From Actinomycetota bacterium (GTDB lineage Bacteria > Actinomycetota > Actinomycetes > S36-B12), in assembly GCA_947449035.1 (NCBI GenBank), contig CANFQC010000016.1, positions 1 to 44,766 of the forward strand: DNA of 44,766 nucleotides. The letters run 5' to 3'. Below the pieces are notes generated by a model. It ran no database searches, was not told the DNA's origin, and worked only from the letters and a program-made list of their open reading frames with translations. This document shows positions 25,888 through 34,886 of the stretch, one piece after another (within the stretch, counting starts at the first letter, position 1; each line of letters opens with the position of its first letter). The translations under genes and the position numbers were made by a program.

Positions 25888-27281
25888 TCGCAGGCCGTGC
25901 GTAACTCGTTGGCGAGCATCTCCGGAACGCGCGCATGCAACCGCGAACCAGTTTCACCGTGTTCGACACTGATGACATCACCTGTTGCGTGAGCTCTTGA
26001 GATCAGGTCTCCACGCGAATAGGGAACGACGAGATCGATCTCCTGCATCAGGCTCGGCAGGTCAGCCTCAATGGCAAGCATCAATTCATCAATGCCCTCA
26101 CCGGTCTTGGCTGAGATAACGACTGAGTGAGGCTCGCGACGCAGCAAATTCGTGACGACCTCGGGGTCGGCGATATCGGCCTTGTTCAGCACGATCAGTT
26201 CGGGCACGTGACCGGCGTCGACATCATTGAGCACCAGACGCACAGCATTGATCTGGCCTTCGGGATCCTCATCGGATGCGTCAACCACGTGCACGATGAG
26301 ATCGGCGTCCTTGACCTCTTCAAGAGTGGACCGAAAGGCCTCAACGAGTTGATGCGGAAGGTGACGCACGAATCCGACGGTGTCAGCGAGGGTGAAGTCG
26401 CGACCGCTCGGACTCTTGGCCTTGCGGATCGTGGGATCAAGGGTGGCAAAGAGGGAGTTCTCGACCAGCACGCCGGCACCGGTCAGTCGGTTGAGCAAGC
26501 TGGACTTGCCAGCGTTGGTGTAACCAGCGATGGCTACCGAGGGAATGCCTGCACGGTGACGTGAGGCGCGCTGCGTGACCCGCGACTTCTCCATCTCCTT
26601 GAGCTCGCGGCGCAGCTTGGTCATCTGCGCGCGGATACGACGACGGTCAGTCTCGATCTTGGTTTCGCCGGGGCCACGTGTGCCCACGCCGCCACTTGCG
26701 CTTCCGCCCGCACCACCGCCCTGACGCGACAGCGACTCGCCCCAGCCACGCAGACGCGGCAGCAGGTATTGCATCTGAGCCAAGCTGACCTGCGCCTTAC
26801 CCTCTCGGCTGCGCGCATGCTGGGCGAAGATGTCGAGGATCAGCCACGTGCGATCAACGACCTTGACCTTCAGGATTGATTCGAGCTGTCGCAACTGGCC
26901 GGGGGTGAGTTCGCCATCGCAGATCACCGTGTCAGCACCCGTGGCCTTGACGATGTCGAAGAGCTCCAGAACCTTGCCCGAGCCGAGGTAGGTGGCGGGG
27001 TCCGGATTGTCACGGCGCTGAATCACGCCATCGACCACCTCGGACCCTGCAGTCTCAGCAAGCAGGGCAAGCTCGCGCAGTGAGCGCTCGGCATCGAGCA
27101 CGGTGCCTGAAGTCCACACGCCGGCAAGCACAACCCGCTCAAGTCGAATCTGGCGGTACTCGACCTCGGTGACATCTTCGAGTTCAGTCGACAGACCAGA
27201 AACGCGACGCAAGCCGGCGCGAGCTTCGAGCTCGTAGTCGCCCGTGCTCTGCTGATCGTCGTCGAAGTCGTCGTTACTCAT
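25884..27281 (-). CDS. hflX: Ribosome-associated GTPase HflX
   Basis: This 465-residue GTPase has the HflX N-terminal domain (about 40-225: VLAGVWTSGTVLDAERSLRE, TYLGSGKVLELFDIV, a glycine-rich RQGGGAGGSASGGVGTRGPG linker) and a GTPase domain from about 245. G1 is GYTNAGKSSLLNRLTG near 257, G3 is DTVGFVRHLPHQLV and G4 is LNKAD. HflX splits stalled 70S ribosomes, notably under heat or antibiotic stress. It follows dapF by 22 bases and overlaps dinG by four, giving a dapF-hflX-dinG operon. Confidence 0.96.
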   Translation of the reverse strand: MSNDDFDDDQQSTGDYELEARAGLRRVSGLSTELEDVTEVEYRQIRLERVVLAGVWTSGTVLDAERSLRELALLAETAGSEVVDGVIQRRDNPDPATYLGSGKVLELFDIVKATGADTVICDGELTPGQLRQLESILKVKVVDRTWLILDIFAQHARSREGKAQVSLAQMQYLLPRLRGWGESLSRQGGGAGGSASGGVGTRGPGETKIETDRRRIRAQMTKLRRELKEMEKSRVTQRASRHRAGIPSVAIAGYTNAGKSSLLNRLTGAGVLVENSLFATLDPTIRKAKSPSGRDFTLADTVGFVRHLPHQLVEAFRSTLEEVKDADLIVHVVDASDEDPEGQINAVRLVLNDVDAGHVPELIVLNKADIADPEVVTNLLRREPHSVVISAKTGEGIDELMLAIEADLPSLMQEIDLVVPYSRGDLISRAHATGDVISVEHGETGSRLHARVPEMLANELRTACE

Positions 27282-27303
27282 GCTCGGGTGCCTCGGGAAA
27301 GAG

Positions 27304-28143
27304 TCACGGCAGCAGCACGGTGCCGCGGGCGACGAGATCTGCCGGGCCGCGAAGGAGTAGGTGACCGGCTTCGGTCTCGGTGATATTCAAGGTGCCGCCA
27401 GTGACATCAACCCGCACTTCTTGGCCCGCGGGTGCATCGATGCGACGCAGATATGCGAACGCCGCTGCACACGCTCCGGTTCCGCAACTCAGGGTCTCAC
27501 CGACCCCACGCTCGAAGACGCGCATCGCGATGTGATTCTCACCGCGAATGACGACGAACTCGACATTTGCTCCCTCATTGAAGACAGAGGCGGGAGCGAT
27601 ACCGGGCGAGGTGAGCAAGTCGCCCGCGTCATCGAGTGATTCCACGAAGGTGACCGCATGCGGATTCGGAATCATCACGCCGACTGCCGGAAGTTGGCGG
27701 CTGCCCACCGTGACAACAGCAGTGCCAGAGGGAGTGGTGGGAACGCCCATATCGACACTGATGGAAAGATCGGATTCCATGCTGACTGCGCGTAAGCCGC
27801 CACGGGTGGCGATGCTCACCTCCGCGTCAGTGATCAGGCCGGTGGCGTCGAGATAGCGAGCAAAGACCCGCGAGCCGTTGCCGCACATCTCCGAGATACT
27901 GCCATCGGCGTTTCGGTAGTCCATGAACCATTCGGCTGTGTCAGCCATCGAGGCGACTTCAGGCACGCGCGCAGTGCGCACGACGCGAATCACGCCATCG
28001 GCACCGAGACCGAAATGCCGATCGCAGAGAAAGCGCACCTGCTCAGGAGAGATCTCGATTTCGCCCTCGAAATCAGGGATGAGGATGAAGTCATTGCCGG
28101 TGCCGTGACCCTTCACGAACCGCAATTCCGGATTCCTCGCCAT
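27304..28143 (-). CDS. dapF: Diaminopimelate epimerase
   Basis: This 279-residue enzyme converts LL- to meso-diaminopimelate for lysine and peptidoglycan. Both catalytic Cys are present, in MCGNGSRVFARYL near 85 and LSCGTGACAAAFAYL near 219, along with KGHGTGNDFILIPD at the N-terminus and DGVIRVV. The ATG follows TAGGCT by seven bases and no Shine-Dalgarno is visible, so the mRNA is probably leaderless. Its presence is consistent with meso-DAP peptidoglycan. It leads the dapF-hflX-dinG operon. Confidence 0.96.
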   Translation of the reverse strand: MARNPELRFVKGHGTGNDFILIPDFEGEIEISPEQVRFLCDRHFGLGADGVIRVVRTARVPEVASMADTAEWFMDYRNADGSISEMCGNGSRVFARYLDATGLITDAEVSIATRGGLRAVSMESDLSISVDMGVPTTPSGTAVVTVGSRQLPAVGVMIPNPHAVTFVESLDDAGDLLTSPGIAPASVFNEGANVEFVVIRGENHIAMRVFERGVGETLSCGTGACAAAFAYLRRIDAPAGQEVRVDVTGGTLNITETEAGHLLLRGPADLVARGTVLLP

Positions 28144-28150
28144 GCCCTAG

Positions 28151-28156
28151 AGCCTA
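28151..28156 (-). promoter_or_regulatory. Leaderless -10 element of dapF
   Basis: TAGGCT, seven bases, then ATG at 28143. It lies in the 21-base gap after the co-directional glycosyltransferase gene, showing that dapF has its own promoter. Confidence 0.6.
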
Positions 28157-28164
28157 GTCGCCGA

Positions 28165-29286
28165 TTAGCTCCTGGCCGACGATGCGACCTCGTACCCGTG
28201 GATAACCTGCTTCAGTACATTCGGCCACGAATCTGCAGGCTCGTGGGTGCGATTGTGCTCGGCAATGCGCTCGCGCAATGAACGGTCATATGCCAGTTGG
28301 GCGAGCGCTCCCGCCATCGCCCAGTCATCGGCTCCCACCAGACCCTCGATGCCATCGGTGACGAATTGCGTCGTGCCCGAATCCGCATGAATCACCAAGG
28401 GCAGGCCTGCGCAGCGCGCCTCCAGCGCTGCCAATCCGAACGACTCCTTGATCGAAGGCTGAGCATAGATGTCAGTGCGGCTGAAGACGTCGAGGATTCC
28501 GGTGCGGTCAAGACGCCCGGTGAATCGAACAGCGAGACCATGCTTGCGCGCAAAGCGTTCCGCGCGGGAGCGCTCAGGGCCGTCACCAATGATGGTCAAT
28601 TCGAGTGTCTGTGATGCACCAACCATGCGCTGAGCCGTCTCCAGCATTCTCAGCAGAGGGATTACCCGCTTGCGCGGCGCGATGCGCATAACACTCGAGA
28701 TGCGAACCACCTCGTCGATGCGAGGAGCAGGAGTGATCACCCAGTCGCCAGGAGTGATGCCATTGGGGATGACGAGCACTGGAGCGCACCCAGGAGCTGC
28801 CTTCTCGATATGTCCGGCAGCTATGCCGCTGACAGCCGAGAGTTGGATTCCCCATCGGCTCCAGCCCAACGCCTTGTCACTGAGCGCGAAGGCACGTTCT
28901 GCGACCGGACCCCAGATGCAGTGCACGGTAACAAGCACGGGCAGCCCCGCGTCTCGTGCCGCGCGAATGGCCCCCCAGGCAAATGGAGAGATCACGCCGG
29001 CGTGCACATGCACCGCATCGACCGGGTCGGCAGCCAAAACTGCACTCACCTCACGGTACGTACGCGGATGGATGGGCAGGCCTGCCGGAATGTGGGCAGC
29101 AACGCGAAGAACGTTGATTCCGTCGAGCACCTCAGTGCCGGCGAAGACTTCTTCTGAGCCACCAGTGGCGGTGATGATGCGGACATCGTCTCCTGCCGCG
29201 GCCTGCTGAAGGGCAAGCGCCCGTACCTGCGTCTCGATGCCACCGGTACGGGGCAGGTAGCAGTCACTGACGTGGGCGATCCTCAC
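28165..29286 (-). CDS. GT4 family glycosyltransferase
   Basis: This 373-residue GT-B fold enzyme opens VRIAHVSDCYLPRTGGIETQ, the donor-loop glycine motif of GT4 proteins. It has VIPNGITPGDW, the RKR region of the phosphate site and KESFGLAALEARCAGLP, the EX7E motif that contacts the nucleotide sugar. Relatives include PimB, MshA and other mannosyl- or GlcNAc-transferases; the substrate cannot be told. The frame is open 27 codons upstream, but the GTG at 29286 is chosen because homology begins there and TACGGT lies seven bases before it. It is divergent from a PIG-L deacetylase gene with only 31 bases between starts, suggesting a shared pathway. Confidence 0.88.
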   Translation of the reverse strand: MRIAHVSDCYLPRTGGIETQVRALALQQAAAGDDVRIITATGGSEEVFAGTEVLDGINVLRVAAHIPAGLPIHPRTYREVSAVLAADPVDAVHVHAGVISPFAWGAIRAARDAGLPVLVTVHCIWGPVAERAFALSDKALGWSRWGIQLSAVSGIAAGHIEKAAPGCAPVLVIPNGITPGDWVITPAPRIDEVVRISSVMRIAPRKRVIPLLRMLETAQRMVGASQTLELTIIGDGPERSRAERFARKHGLAVRFTGRLDRTGILDVFSRTDIYAQPSIKESFGLAALEARCAGLPLVIHADSGTTQFVTDGIEGLVGADDWAMAGALAQLAYDRSLRERIAEHNRTHEPADSWPNVLKQVIHGYEVASSARS

Positions 29287-29293
29287 TCGGGTG

Positions 29294-29299
29294 ACCGTA
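29294..29299 (-). promoter_or_regulatory. Leaderless -10 element of the GT4 gene
   Basis: TACGGT, seven bases, then GTG at 29286. It falls in the 31-base gap to the divergent PIG-L gene and supports the GTG start over the upstream ATG at 29319. Confidence 0.45.
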
Positions 29300-29317
29300 C
29301 GCCACAATGGTCCCACC

Positions 29318-30145
29318 ATGACATCTCGACCCGCCTCTGACGAGCTCGGCAGCACCCGCTCACGCACCCTGGTGTTCGTTCATGCCCATCCCGATGACGA
29401 GGCATTGCTGACCGCAGGGACCATGGCTCGCGCCGTGGCTGAGGGCAACCGGGTCGTGCTCATCGTGGCCACAGATGGCGCCGCCGGTCTCACCGATGCC
29501 GAGCACGCCGAGGATCTAGCGGCGCATCGCCAGGAAGAACTCAGCCGCTCGGCTCACATCTTGGGTGTCGACCGGCTCATCAACCTCGGTTACGCCGACT
29601 CGGGTCTGCATGGCGAGGTCGCCGATGGATTCGCACATCAGCCCAAGTTCGCCATCGCCAAACTGATCGCAGCGATTCTCGATGATGAAGACTGCGACAT
29701 CCTGGTGGGCTACGACCCCTCGGGCGGCTACGGGCATCCCGATCACGTGCAGGTGCACAACGTGGTGCGTGCCGCCTACGTGCTTGCCAAGAAGGCACCT
29801 CGCCTCTATGAGGCAACCTTGCCGCGCGAGCCGATCGCACGTGCCGTACGCATGGCCTCCACCTTGCACCTGACTCCCTCGGATTTCGACGCGAGCGAGT
29901 TCGACAATGCCTGGACTCCGAAGAACCGCATCACCCACCGGGTCAATGTGCGCGAGTACATGTCGCAGAAGAAGGACGCACTACGGGCCCACGCCTCGCA
30001 GGCATCGGCCGACGGCACCATTCGCACTCTGGCTGTTCTCACTCGCCTGCCCGGTCCGATCGCGAATCCGATCCTGGGCACTGAGTACTACGTTGAGGTC
30101 TCCCAGAGCGAAAGAGCCTCGTCGACCGCCGTCGTCGAGTCGTAG
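29318..30145 (+). CDS. PIG-L family N-acetylglucosamine deacetylase-like protein
   Basis: This 275-residue protein has the PIG-L/LmbE zinc motif VFVHAHPDDEALLTAGTMAR and the third ligand region VGYDPSGGYGHPDHVQVH, both shared with MshB and Mca of the mycothiol pathway. The family removes acetyl or acyl groups from GlcNAc-type substrates. The deacetylase may act on the product of the divergent GT4 gene. The ATG at 29318 is preferred over a GTG at 29291 because homology starts later and neither has a clear Shine-Dalgarno. The last 58 bases overlap the 3' end of miaA on the other strand. Assignment to MshB or Mca is not possible from motifs alone. Confidence 0.88.
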   Translation: MTSRPASDELGSTRSRTLVFVHAHPDDEALLTAGTMARAVAEGNRVVLIVATDGAAGLTDAEHAEDLAAHRQEELSRSAHILGVDRLINLGYADSGLHGEVADGFAHQPKFAIAKLIAAILDDEDCDILVGYDPSGGYGHPDHVQVHNVVRAAYVLAKKAPRLYEATLPREPIARAVRMASTLHLTPSDFDASEFDNAWTPKNRITHRVNVREYMSQKKDALRAHASQASADGTIRTLAVLTRLPGPIANPILGTEYYVEVSQSERASSTAVVES

Positions 30146-30993
30146 TCGATCCAGCGAATTCGGGTATCGCGGCGGAACCAGCGCTGCTGGCGGCGGGCGA
30201 ACCTGCGTGTGGCGAAGATGATGTCCTCGCGCGCTTGTGCCTCACTGATCTCACCATCGAGCATGGACAACACCTGCGAGTAACCCAGGGCACGTGATGC
30301 GGTTCGTGCCTCGCGGAGCCCGACGGCATCGAGGGAACGCACCTCGTCGACGAACCCTGCGGCAAACATCGTGTCGACTCGCTGAGCGATGCGTTCGTCA
30401 AGTACGTCACGCGGAATCTCCAGGCCGACCCTCACTGTCGGATATACCTCGACCGGGTCCGGGAATTCCGCGATGAACGGTTCGCCCGTCAGCTCGATGA
30501 CTTCGAGGGCCCGCACGATGCGGCGTCCATTCGACGACAAGATCGCCGCAGCAGCAGCGGGATCAACCTCGGCAAGGCGTGCATGCAGTTCAGCCGGCCC
30601 GACGGCTTCGAGCTCGGCCTCCCACTTCGCGCGCACCTGCTCATCGGTGCCCGGAAAGTTCAGGTCGTCGAGGACGGCTGAGACGAAGAGCCCCGAGCCT
30701 CCTACGACCACGGGCACGCGATCACGACTCAGTACGTCGTCAATGGCCGCGCGAGCATCGGACTGGAACTCCGAGACCGTGACTAGATGCTCCATCGGCC
30801 AGACATCCATCAGGTGATGCGGAACTCCCCCGCGCTCCTCGAGGGTCGGTGTCGCGGTACCGACATCCATGCCCCGATACACCTGCATCGAGTCAGTGCT
30901 GATGATCTCGCCACCGATGCGCTGAGCCACAGCAACGGCGAGTGCCGACTTGCCTGAGGCAGTTGGCCCAACGATCGCGAGGACGCGACTCAT
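30088..30993 (-). CDS. miaA: tRNA dimethylallyltransferase MiaA
   Basis: This 301-residue enzyme adds the isopentenyl group to N6 of A37 in tRNAs reading UNN codons. Landmarks are the P-loop [62 protein letters not shown] and [13 protein letters not shown]. The start overlaps the miaB stop by four bases, so MiaB and MiaA, which act in sequence on the same base, are translationally coupled. The 3' end overlaps the convergent PIG-L gene by 58 bases; both frames are full-length for their families. Confidence 0.96.
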   Translation of the reverse strand: MSRVLAIVGPTASGKSALAVAVAQRIGGEIISTDSMQVYRGMDVGTATPTLEERGGVPHHLMDVWPMEHLVTVSEFQSDARAAIDDVLSRDRVPVVVGGSGLFVSAVLDDLNFPGTDEQVRAKWEAELEAVGPAELHARLAEVDPAAAAAILSSNGRRIVRALEVIELTGEPFIAEFPDPVEVYPTVRVGLEIPRDVLDERIAQRVDTMFAAGFVDEVRSLDAVGLREARTASRALGYSQVLSMLDGEISEAQAREDIIFATRRFARRQQRWFRRDTRIRWIDYDSTTAVDEALSLWETST

Positions 30994-32447
30994 TCGCCGA
31001 CGCGGATGGTGGGCAGACCCAGCATGACGCCGGGGGTGATGACCTCGATCGGCTGATCGGCGAGATCACCGGCGCGAGTGTGTCGAACGGAGACCAGTCG
31101 ATCGGCGTTCAGATGATGGGGTGCTGCATGAGTGATCTCTGCTGTGACGATGTCGCCAGGCCGAGGCGTGGGCAATGCCGGATCAAGCGCCACGTGGACG
31201 AGTCGGTTATCGGGTGCGCGACCTGAGATGCGTGCGGTGGCGGCATCCTTCTTGCCTTCGCCGACCGAGATCAACACCTCAACCTCTCGACCCACCTGAG
31301 CGAGGTTCTCCGCGAGAGTGACGTCATTGACGGTCTCGAGCAGGCGGTTGTAGCGCTCGGTGACGACGGCCTGCGGAATCTGATCGGGCATGTCGGCCGC
31401 CGGCGTGCCAGGCCGCTTGGAGTACTGGAAAGTGAATGCTGCTGCAAAGCGAGCCTCGCGCACCACGTGCAAGGTCTGCTCGAAGTCGGCCTCGGTCTCG
31501 CCTGGGAAACCGACGATGATGTCGGTAGTGATTGCGGCATCGGGCATCGCAGCGCGCACCTTCTCGATGATGCCGAGGTAACGATCTTGGCGATATGACC
31601 GGCGCATGCGCTGCAGCACTTCATCGGAGCCCGACTGCAAAGGCATGTGCAGCTGAGGCATCACATTGGCTGTCTCGGCCATCGCGGCGATGACATCGTC
31701 GGTGAAGTCACGCGGATGGGGGCTGGTGAAGCGCACGCGCTCAAGACCGTCGATCTCACCGCACGCGCGGAGCAGCTTGCTGAAAGCCTCGCGATCACCG
31801 AACTCTGAGCCATAGGCGTTGACGTTCTGGCCAAGCAGCGTGATCTCGAGAACGCCTTGATCCACGAGAACCTGGATCTCGTTGAGGATGTCGCCGGGTC
31901 GGCGGTCCTTCTCCTTGCCACGAAGCGCAGGAACGATGCAGAACGTGCACGTGTTGTTGCATCCGACACTTACCGAGACCCAGGCCGAGAATGCCGAGTC
32001 TCGCTTCGAGGGCAGGGCAGACGGAAAGGTCTCGAGGGATTCGAGGATTTCGACCTGCGCTTCATCAAGCGCACGAGCGCGTTCGAGCAGGATGGGCAAA
32101 GACCCGATGTTGTGGGTGCCGAAGACGACATCGACATTCGGAGCCTTCGCGAGGATCGTGCCTTGATCCTTCTGCGCCAGGCAGCCACCGACCGCAATCT
32201 GCATGCCCGGGTTCTCGGCCTTGACCGGCACCAGGTGACTGAGGTTTCCGTAGAGCTTGTTGTCGGCGTTCTCGCGCACTGCGCAGGTATTGAAGACCAC
32301 CACGTCGGCCACGACGCCTTCGGCGACGGGCACGTAGCCAGCATCCTCCAGAAGCCCAGATAGGCGCTCGGAGTCGTGCACGTTCATCTGGCAGCCATAC
32401 GTGCGCACCTGGTAGGTACGCGGGCTCACCACGGCGGACTCAGGCAC
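30990..32447 (-). CDS. miaB: tRNA (i6A37) methylthiotransferase MiaB
   Basis: This 485-residue radical SAM enzyme adds a methylthio group at C2 of i6A37. The N-terminal UPF0004 domain carries three Cys in [16 protein letters not shown] and GGCLAQ, the radical SAM cluster is [20 protein letters not shown], and a TRAM domain ends the protein (about 380-450). The GTG at 32447 is chosen over one two codons earlier (32453) because TAGACT lies exactly six bases before it, leaving the earlier codon inside the spacer. It is followed by miaA with a four-base overlap. Confidence 0.96.
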   Translation of the reverse strand: MPESAVVSPRTYQVRTYGCQMNVHDSERLSGLLEDAGYVPVAEGVVADVVVFNTCAVRENADNKLYGNLSHLVPVKAENPGMQIAVGGCLAQKDQGTILAKAPNVDVVFGTHNIGSLPILLERARALDEAQVEILESLETFPSALPSKRDSAFSAWVSVSVGCNNTCTFCIVPALRGKEKDRRPGDILNEIQVLVDQGVLEITLLGQNVNAYGSEFGDREAFSKLLRACGEIDGLERVRFTSPHPRDFTDDVIAAMAETANVMPQLHMPLQSGSDEVLQRMRRSYRQDRYLGIIEKVRAAMPDAAITTDIIVGFPGETEADFEQTLHVVREARFAAAFTFQYSKRPGTPAADMPDQIPQAVVTERYNRLLETVNDVTLAENLAQVGREVEVLISVGEGKKDAATARISGRAPDNRLVHVALDPALPTPRPGDIVTAEITHAAPHHLNADRLVSVRHTRAGDLADQPIEVITPGVMLGLPTIRVGE

Positions 32448-32453
32448 GGGCAC

Positions 32454-32459
32454 AGTCTA
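32454..32459 (-). promoter_or_regulatory. Leaderless -10 element of miaB
   Basis: TAGACT, six bases, then GTG at 32447. With the alternative GTG at 32453 there would be no spacer, so this element decides the start. Confidence 0.5.
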
Positions 32460-32468
32460 CGGACATGC

Positions 32469-32502
32469 GTGAGCCCTCCCGACTCTCGTCAGGAGGGCTC
32501 AC
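32469..32502 (-). terminator. Hairpin terminator after the MMPL gene
   Basis: A perfect 11-bp inverted repeat (32469-32479 and 32492-32502) with a 12-base loop lies 18 bases past the stop of the MMPL transporter gene and just before the miaB promoter. There is no T run. Confidence 0.65.
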
Positions 32503-32519
32503 GGATGAGCTGATCAGAG

Positions 32520-34841
32520 TCAGTGACCGGCGCTGGCCACAGCGACGTCTTCGAACTCGCCTTCTTCGGCCTCAGACTCCACGTGCACCACCGGCAAGAT
32601 CTTGCCCAGCCAGCGCGGCAGCCACCAGTTGGGCTTGCCGATGATCGACATGAGCGACGGCACGAAGATCAAGCGGATGATGAAGGCATCGATCAGCACC
32701 GCGCTGGCAAGCGAGATACCGAACAACTTGATCGTGTTGTCAGGCGTGGGAATGAATGCCATGAACACGCTGGCCATGATCAGTGCAGCGATCACGACCA
32801 CGCGACCTGAGCCGGCAAGACCGCTGCGGATCGACAATGCGTTATCTCCGGTGCGCTCCCATTCCTCACGCATGCGCGAGACCAAGAACACCTGGTAATC
32901 CATCGAGAGTCCGAAGAGGATCGCGAACACCATGATGGGCAAGAAGGGCATGATGGGCCCGGTGCCGCTCACCCCGAGCAGGCCGTTGAGCCAGCCCCAC
33001 TGGAATACGGCGACAGTGATGCCCATCGACGCAGCAAAGCTCAGCAGGCTGGTGACTGCCGCCATCGCAGGAACGATGATGCTGCGGAACAAGAGCACGA
33101 GTGCCAGGAAGCCGAGCCCAATGACCACGAGTAGGAAGAGCGGCAGCGATTCCTTGAGAACCGTGGTGAAGTCGCTCGTGATGGCCTGCGTGCCGCCGAC
33201 ATACAGCTTGGCACCGGTGGCCGCCTCGATCTTCGGGTTCACCGTGTCACGCAGTTCACTCAGCAGTTCGGTGGTCGCGGCATCCTGCGGTGCAGTGGTC
33301 GGAATAACCGACACCACAGCGACATTGCCGGTCAAGCCGAACTGCTGCGGGAAGACGTCGACGAGCGGGAGCACCGCAACGCTCGGGCCGGTACCTGCAA
33401 CGCCAGGTGCGGCTGCAAGTTCAGTGACGATTGTCTTGTAGGCCTCGGTGTCGCCGTCCTTGGGCAACTGAGCGACCACCAGGAACGGACCATTCGAGCC
33501 CGGCCCAAAGCCCTCGGCACGCAGGTCGTAGGCAATGCGGCCAATGGAGCCGACGGGCTTGCCCGAGTCATCAGCGAAGCCCTCACGCAGTGAGAGCACC
33601 GGGATCGCAAGGATCAGCACAAAGCCAAGCGAGAGGATCGCCCACAGCCACGGGCGACGCTGCAAGAACGCGCCGTAGGCCGCCCAGCGCTTACCGCCGA
33701 TGTGACCCGAGCCGGCCTTCTTTCCCCACGGCATGCGAATCGCGAGGGCCTTGGTGCCCAGCAGCGACAGCAATGCCGGCAGGAACCACAGGGCCGAGAG
33801 CATGACCATCAGCACAGTCAGGCCGGCGGCGAGTGCCAGGCCGTTAAAGAAGTTGATACCGAGAACGAAGAGACCTAGCAGCGCGATGATGACCGTGCTG
33901 CCGGCGAAGAGCACCGCACGGCCCGCGGTATTCACCGCTTCGATCGCCGCCTGCTTCTTCTCGTGTCCGAGCAGGATTGCGGTGCGGTAGCGATTCAGGA
34001 CGAACAACCCGTAGTCGATACCGACGCCCAGGCCGATCATCGAAGCGAGAGTCGGTGCGAACGTCGCGACGTCGAGGAAACGGGCGAGCAGGGTCACCAT
34101 GGTGACGCCCAGGGCGACGCCCATACCGGCAACAACGATCGGCAGGCCTGCGGCAACAACGGAACCGAAGGCGATGAGCAAGATGATCAGTGCGGCCACG
34201 ATGCCAATGAGCTCACTGCTCGGCGGCTCGGTACCAGCGAAGTCGAGAACCTGACCGCTGCCACCAACGCGCAAGGTGTCGGTATTCGCAGCCTTCAGGT
34301 CAGCGACGATCTCCTTGGCGGCCGCGCTAGGAACAGCGGTGGGATCAGAACTGGCGAAGGTCACCGTGGCGATCGCGACTCGACCATCAGGGCTGATGCC
34401 CTGCGGAGTCATGCTGGCCTTGAGGGCAGCCTTCTGCTCGGGGGTCATCTTGTCGATGACGGACTGAGGCGGCGCCTGCGGTGCCGGCGGGCACTTCGCG
34501 CCAAGGCCTTCACCGGTGGGCAGGCTCACGCAGTTAACAGCCGACAGGTCGGCAATCTTCTGCAGAGTCGGGGTGATCTCACTGAGCGTTGCAGGATCGA
34601 CCGCGCTGCCCGTGGTGGGCGACCACACGATCGTGGCACCGGCGTCGTATGCGCCCATGTTGATGCCGGACTTGGCCAGCAGATCAGTGGCCGTCTTCGA
34701 CTCGGTATTGGGCAGGTCGAAGGAGTCGTTCAGCGTTCCCTTGAATGCACCCCCGAGACCAAAGATCGCGACAACGGCGATGAACCAGGCGATGAGGGCA
34801 AAGACGGGGCGACGTACGGCCCAACTGGACAAACCGGGCAT
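32520..34841 (-). CDS. MMPL family transporter (RND superfamily)
   Basis: This 773-residue protein has one helix at the N-terminus (about 12-30), a large extracytoplasmic domain (about 35-205), five or six helices (about 210-370), a second large domain (about 425-560) and a final helix block (about 565-745). This is the two-fold repeat of MMPL proteins (PF03176). GLGVGIDYGLFVLNRYR and FGLSMDYQVFLVSRMREEWE are the paired helix motifs with the Asp-Tyr pairs of the proton relay. MMPL proteins export lipids or hydrophobic compounds in actinobacteria; no biosynthetic neighbour reveals the cargo. The start follows GGAG. It is inserted between recX and miaB, an unusual position. Confidence 0.93.
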   Translation of the reverse strand: MPGLSSWAVRRPVFALIAWFIAVVAIFGLGGAFKGTLNDSFDLPNTESKTATDLLAKSGINMGAYDAGATIVWSPTTGSAVDPATLSEITPTLQKIADLSAVNCVSLPTGEGLGAKCPPAPQAPPQSVIDKMTPEQKAALKASMTPQGISPDGRVAIATVTFASSDPTAVPSAAAKEIVADLKAANTDTLRVGGSGQVLDFAGTEPPSSELIGIVAALIILLIAFGSVVAAGLPIVVAGMGVALGVTMVTLLARFLDVATFAPTLASMIGLGVGIDYGLFVLNRYRTAILLGHEKKQAAIEAVNTAGRAVLFAGSTVIIALLGLFVLGINFFNGLALAAGLTVLMVMLSALWFLPALLSLLGTKALAIRMPWGKKAGSGHIGGKRWAAYGAFLQRRPWLWAILSLGFVLILAIPVLSLREGFADDSGKPVGSIGRIAYDLRAEGFGPGSNGPFLVVAQLPKDGDTEAYKTIVTELAAAPGVAGTGPSVAVLPLVDVFPQQFGLTGNVAVVSVIPTTAPQDAATTELLSELRDTVNPKIEAATGAKLYVGGTQAITSDFTTVLKESLPLFLLVVIGLGFLALVLLFRSIIVPAMAAVTSLLSFAASMGITVAVFQWGWLNGLLGVSGTGPIMPFLPIMVFAILFGLSMDYQVFLVSRMREEWERTGDNALSIRSGLAGSGRVVVIAALIMASVFMAFIPTPDNTIKLFGISLASAVLIDAFIIRLIFVPSLMSIIGKPNWWLPRWLGKILPVVHVESEAEEGEFEDVAVASAGH

Positions 34842-34863
34842 GAAAAACTCCGCATCAGTGAGG

Positions 34864-34886
34864 TGATGGGATGAATTTACCCATCA
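34864..34886 (-). terminator. Weak hairpin at the recX stop
   Basis: TGATGGG (34864-34870) and CCCATCA (34880-34886) form a 7-bp stem around the recX stop codon. There is no T run. It could reduce readthrough into the MMPL gene. Confidence 0.3.

Noticed and set aside
28165-30145. Naming the GT4 and PIG-L genes mshA and mshB
   Set aside because: Motifs are shared by many GT4 and PIG-L enzymes, and mycothiol genes are not normally placed here. Sequence inspection cannot decide.
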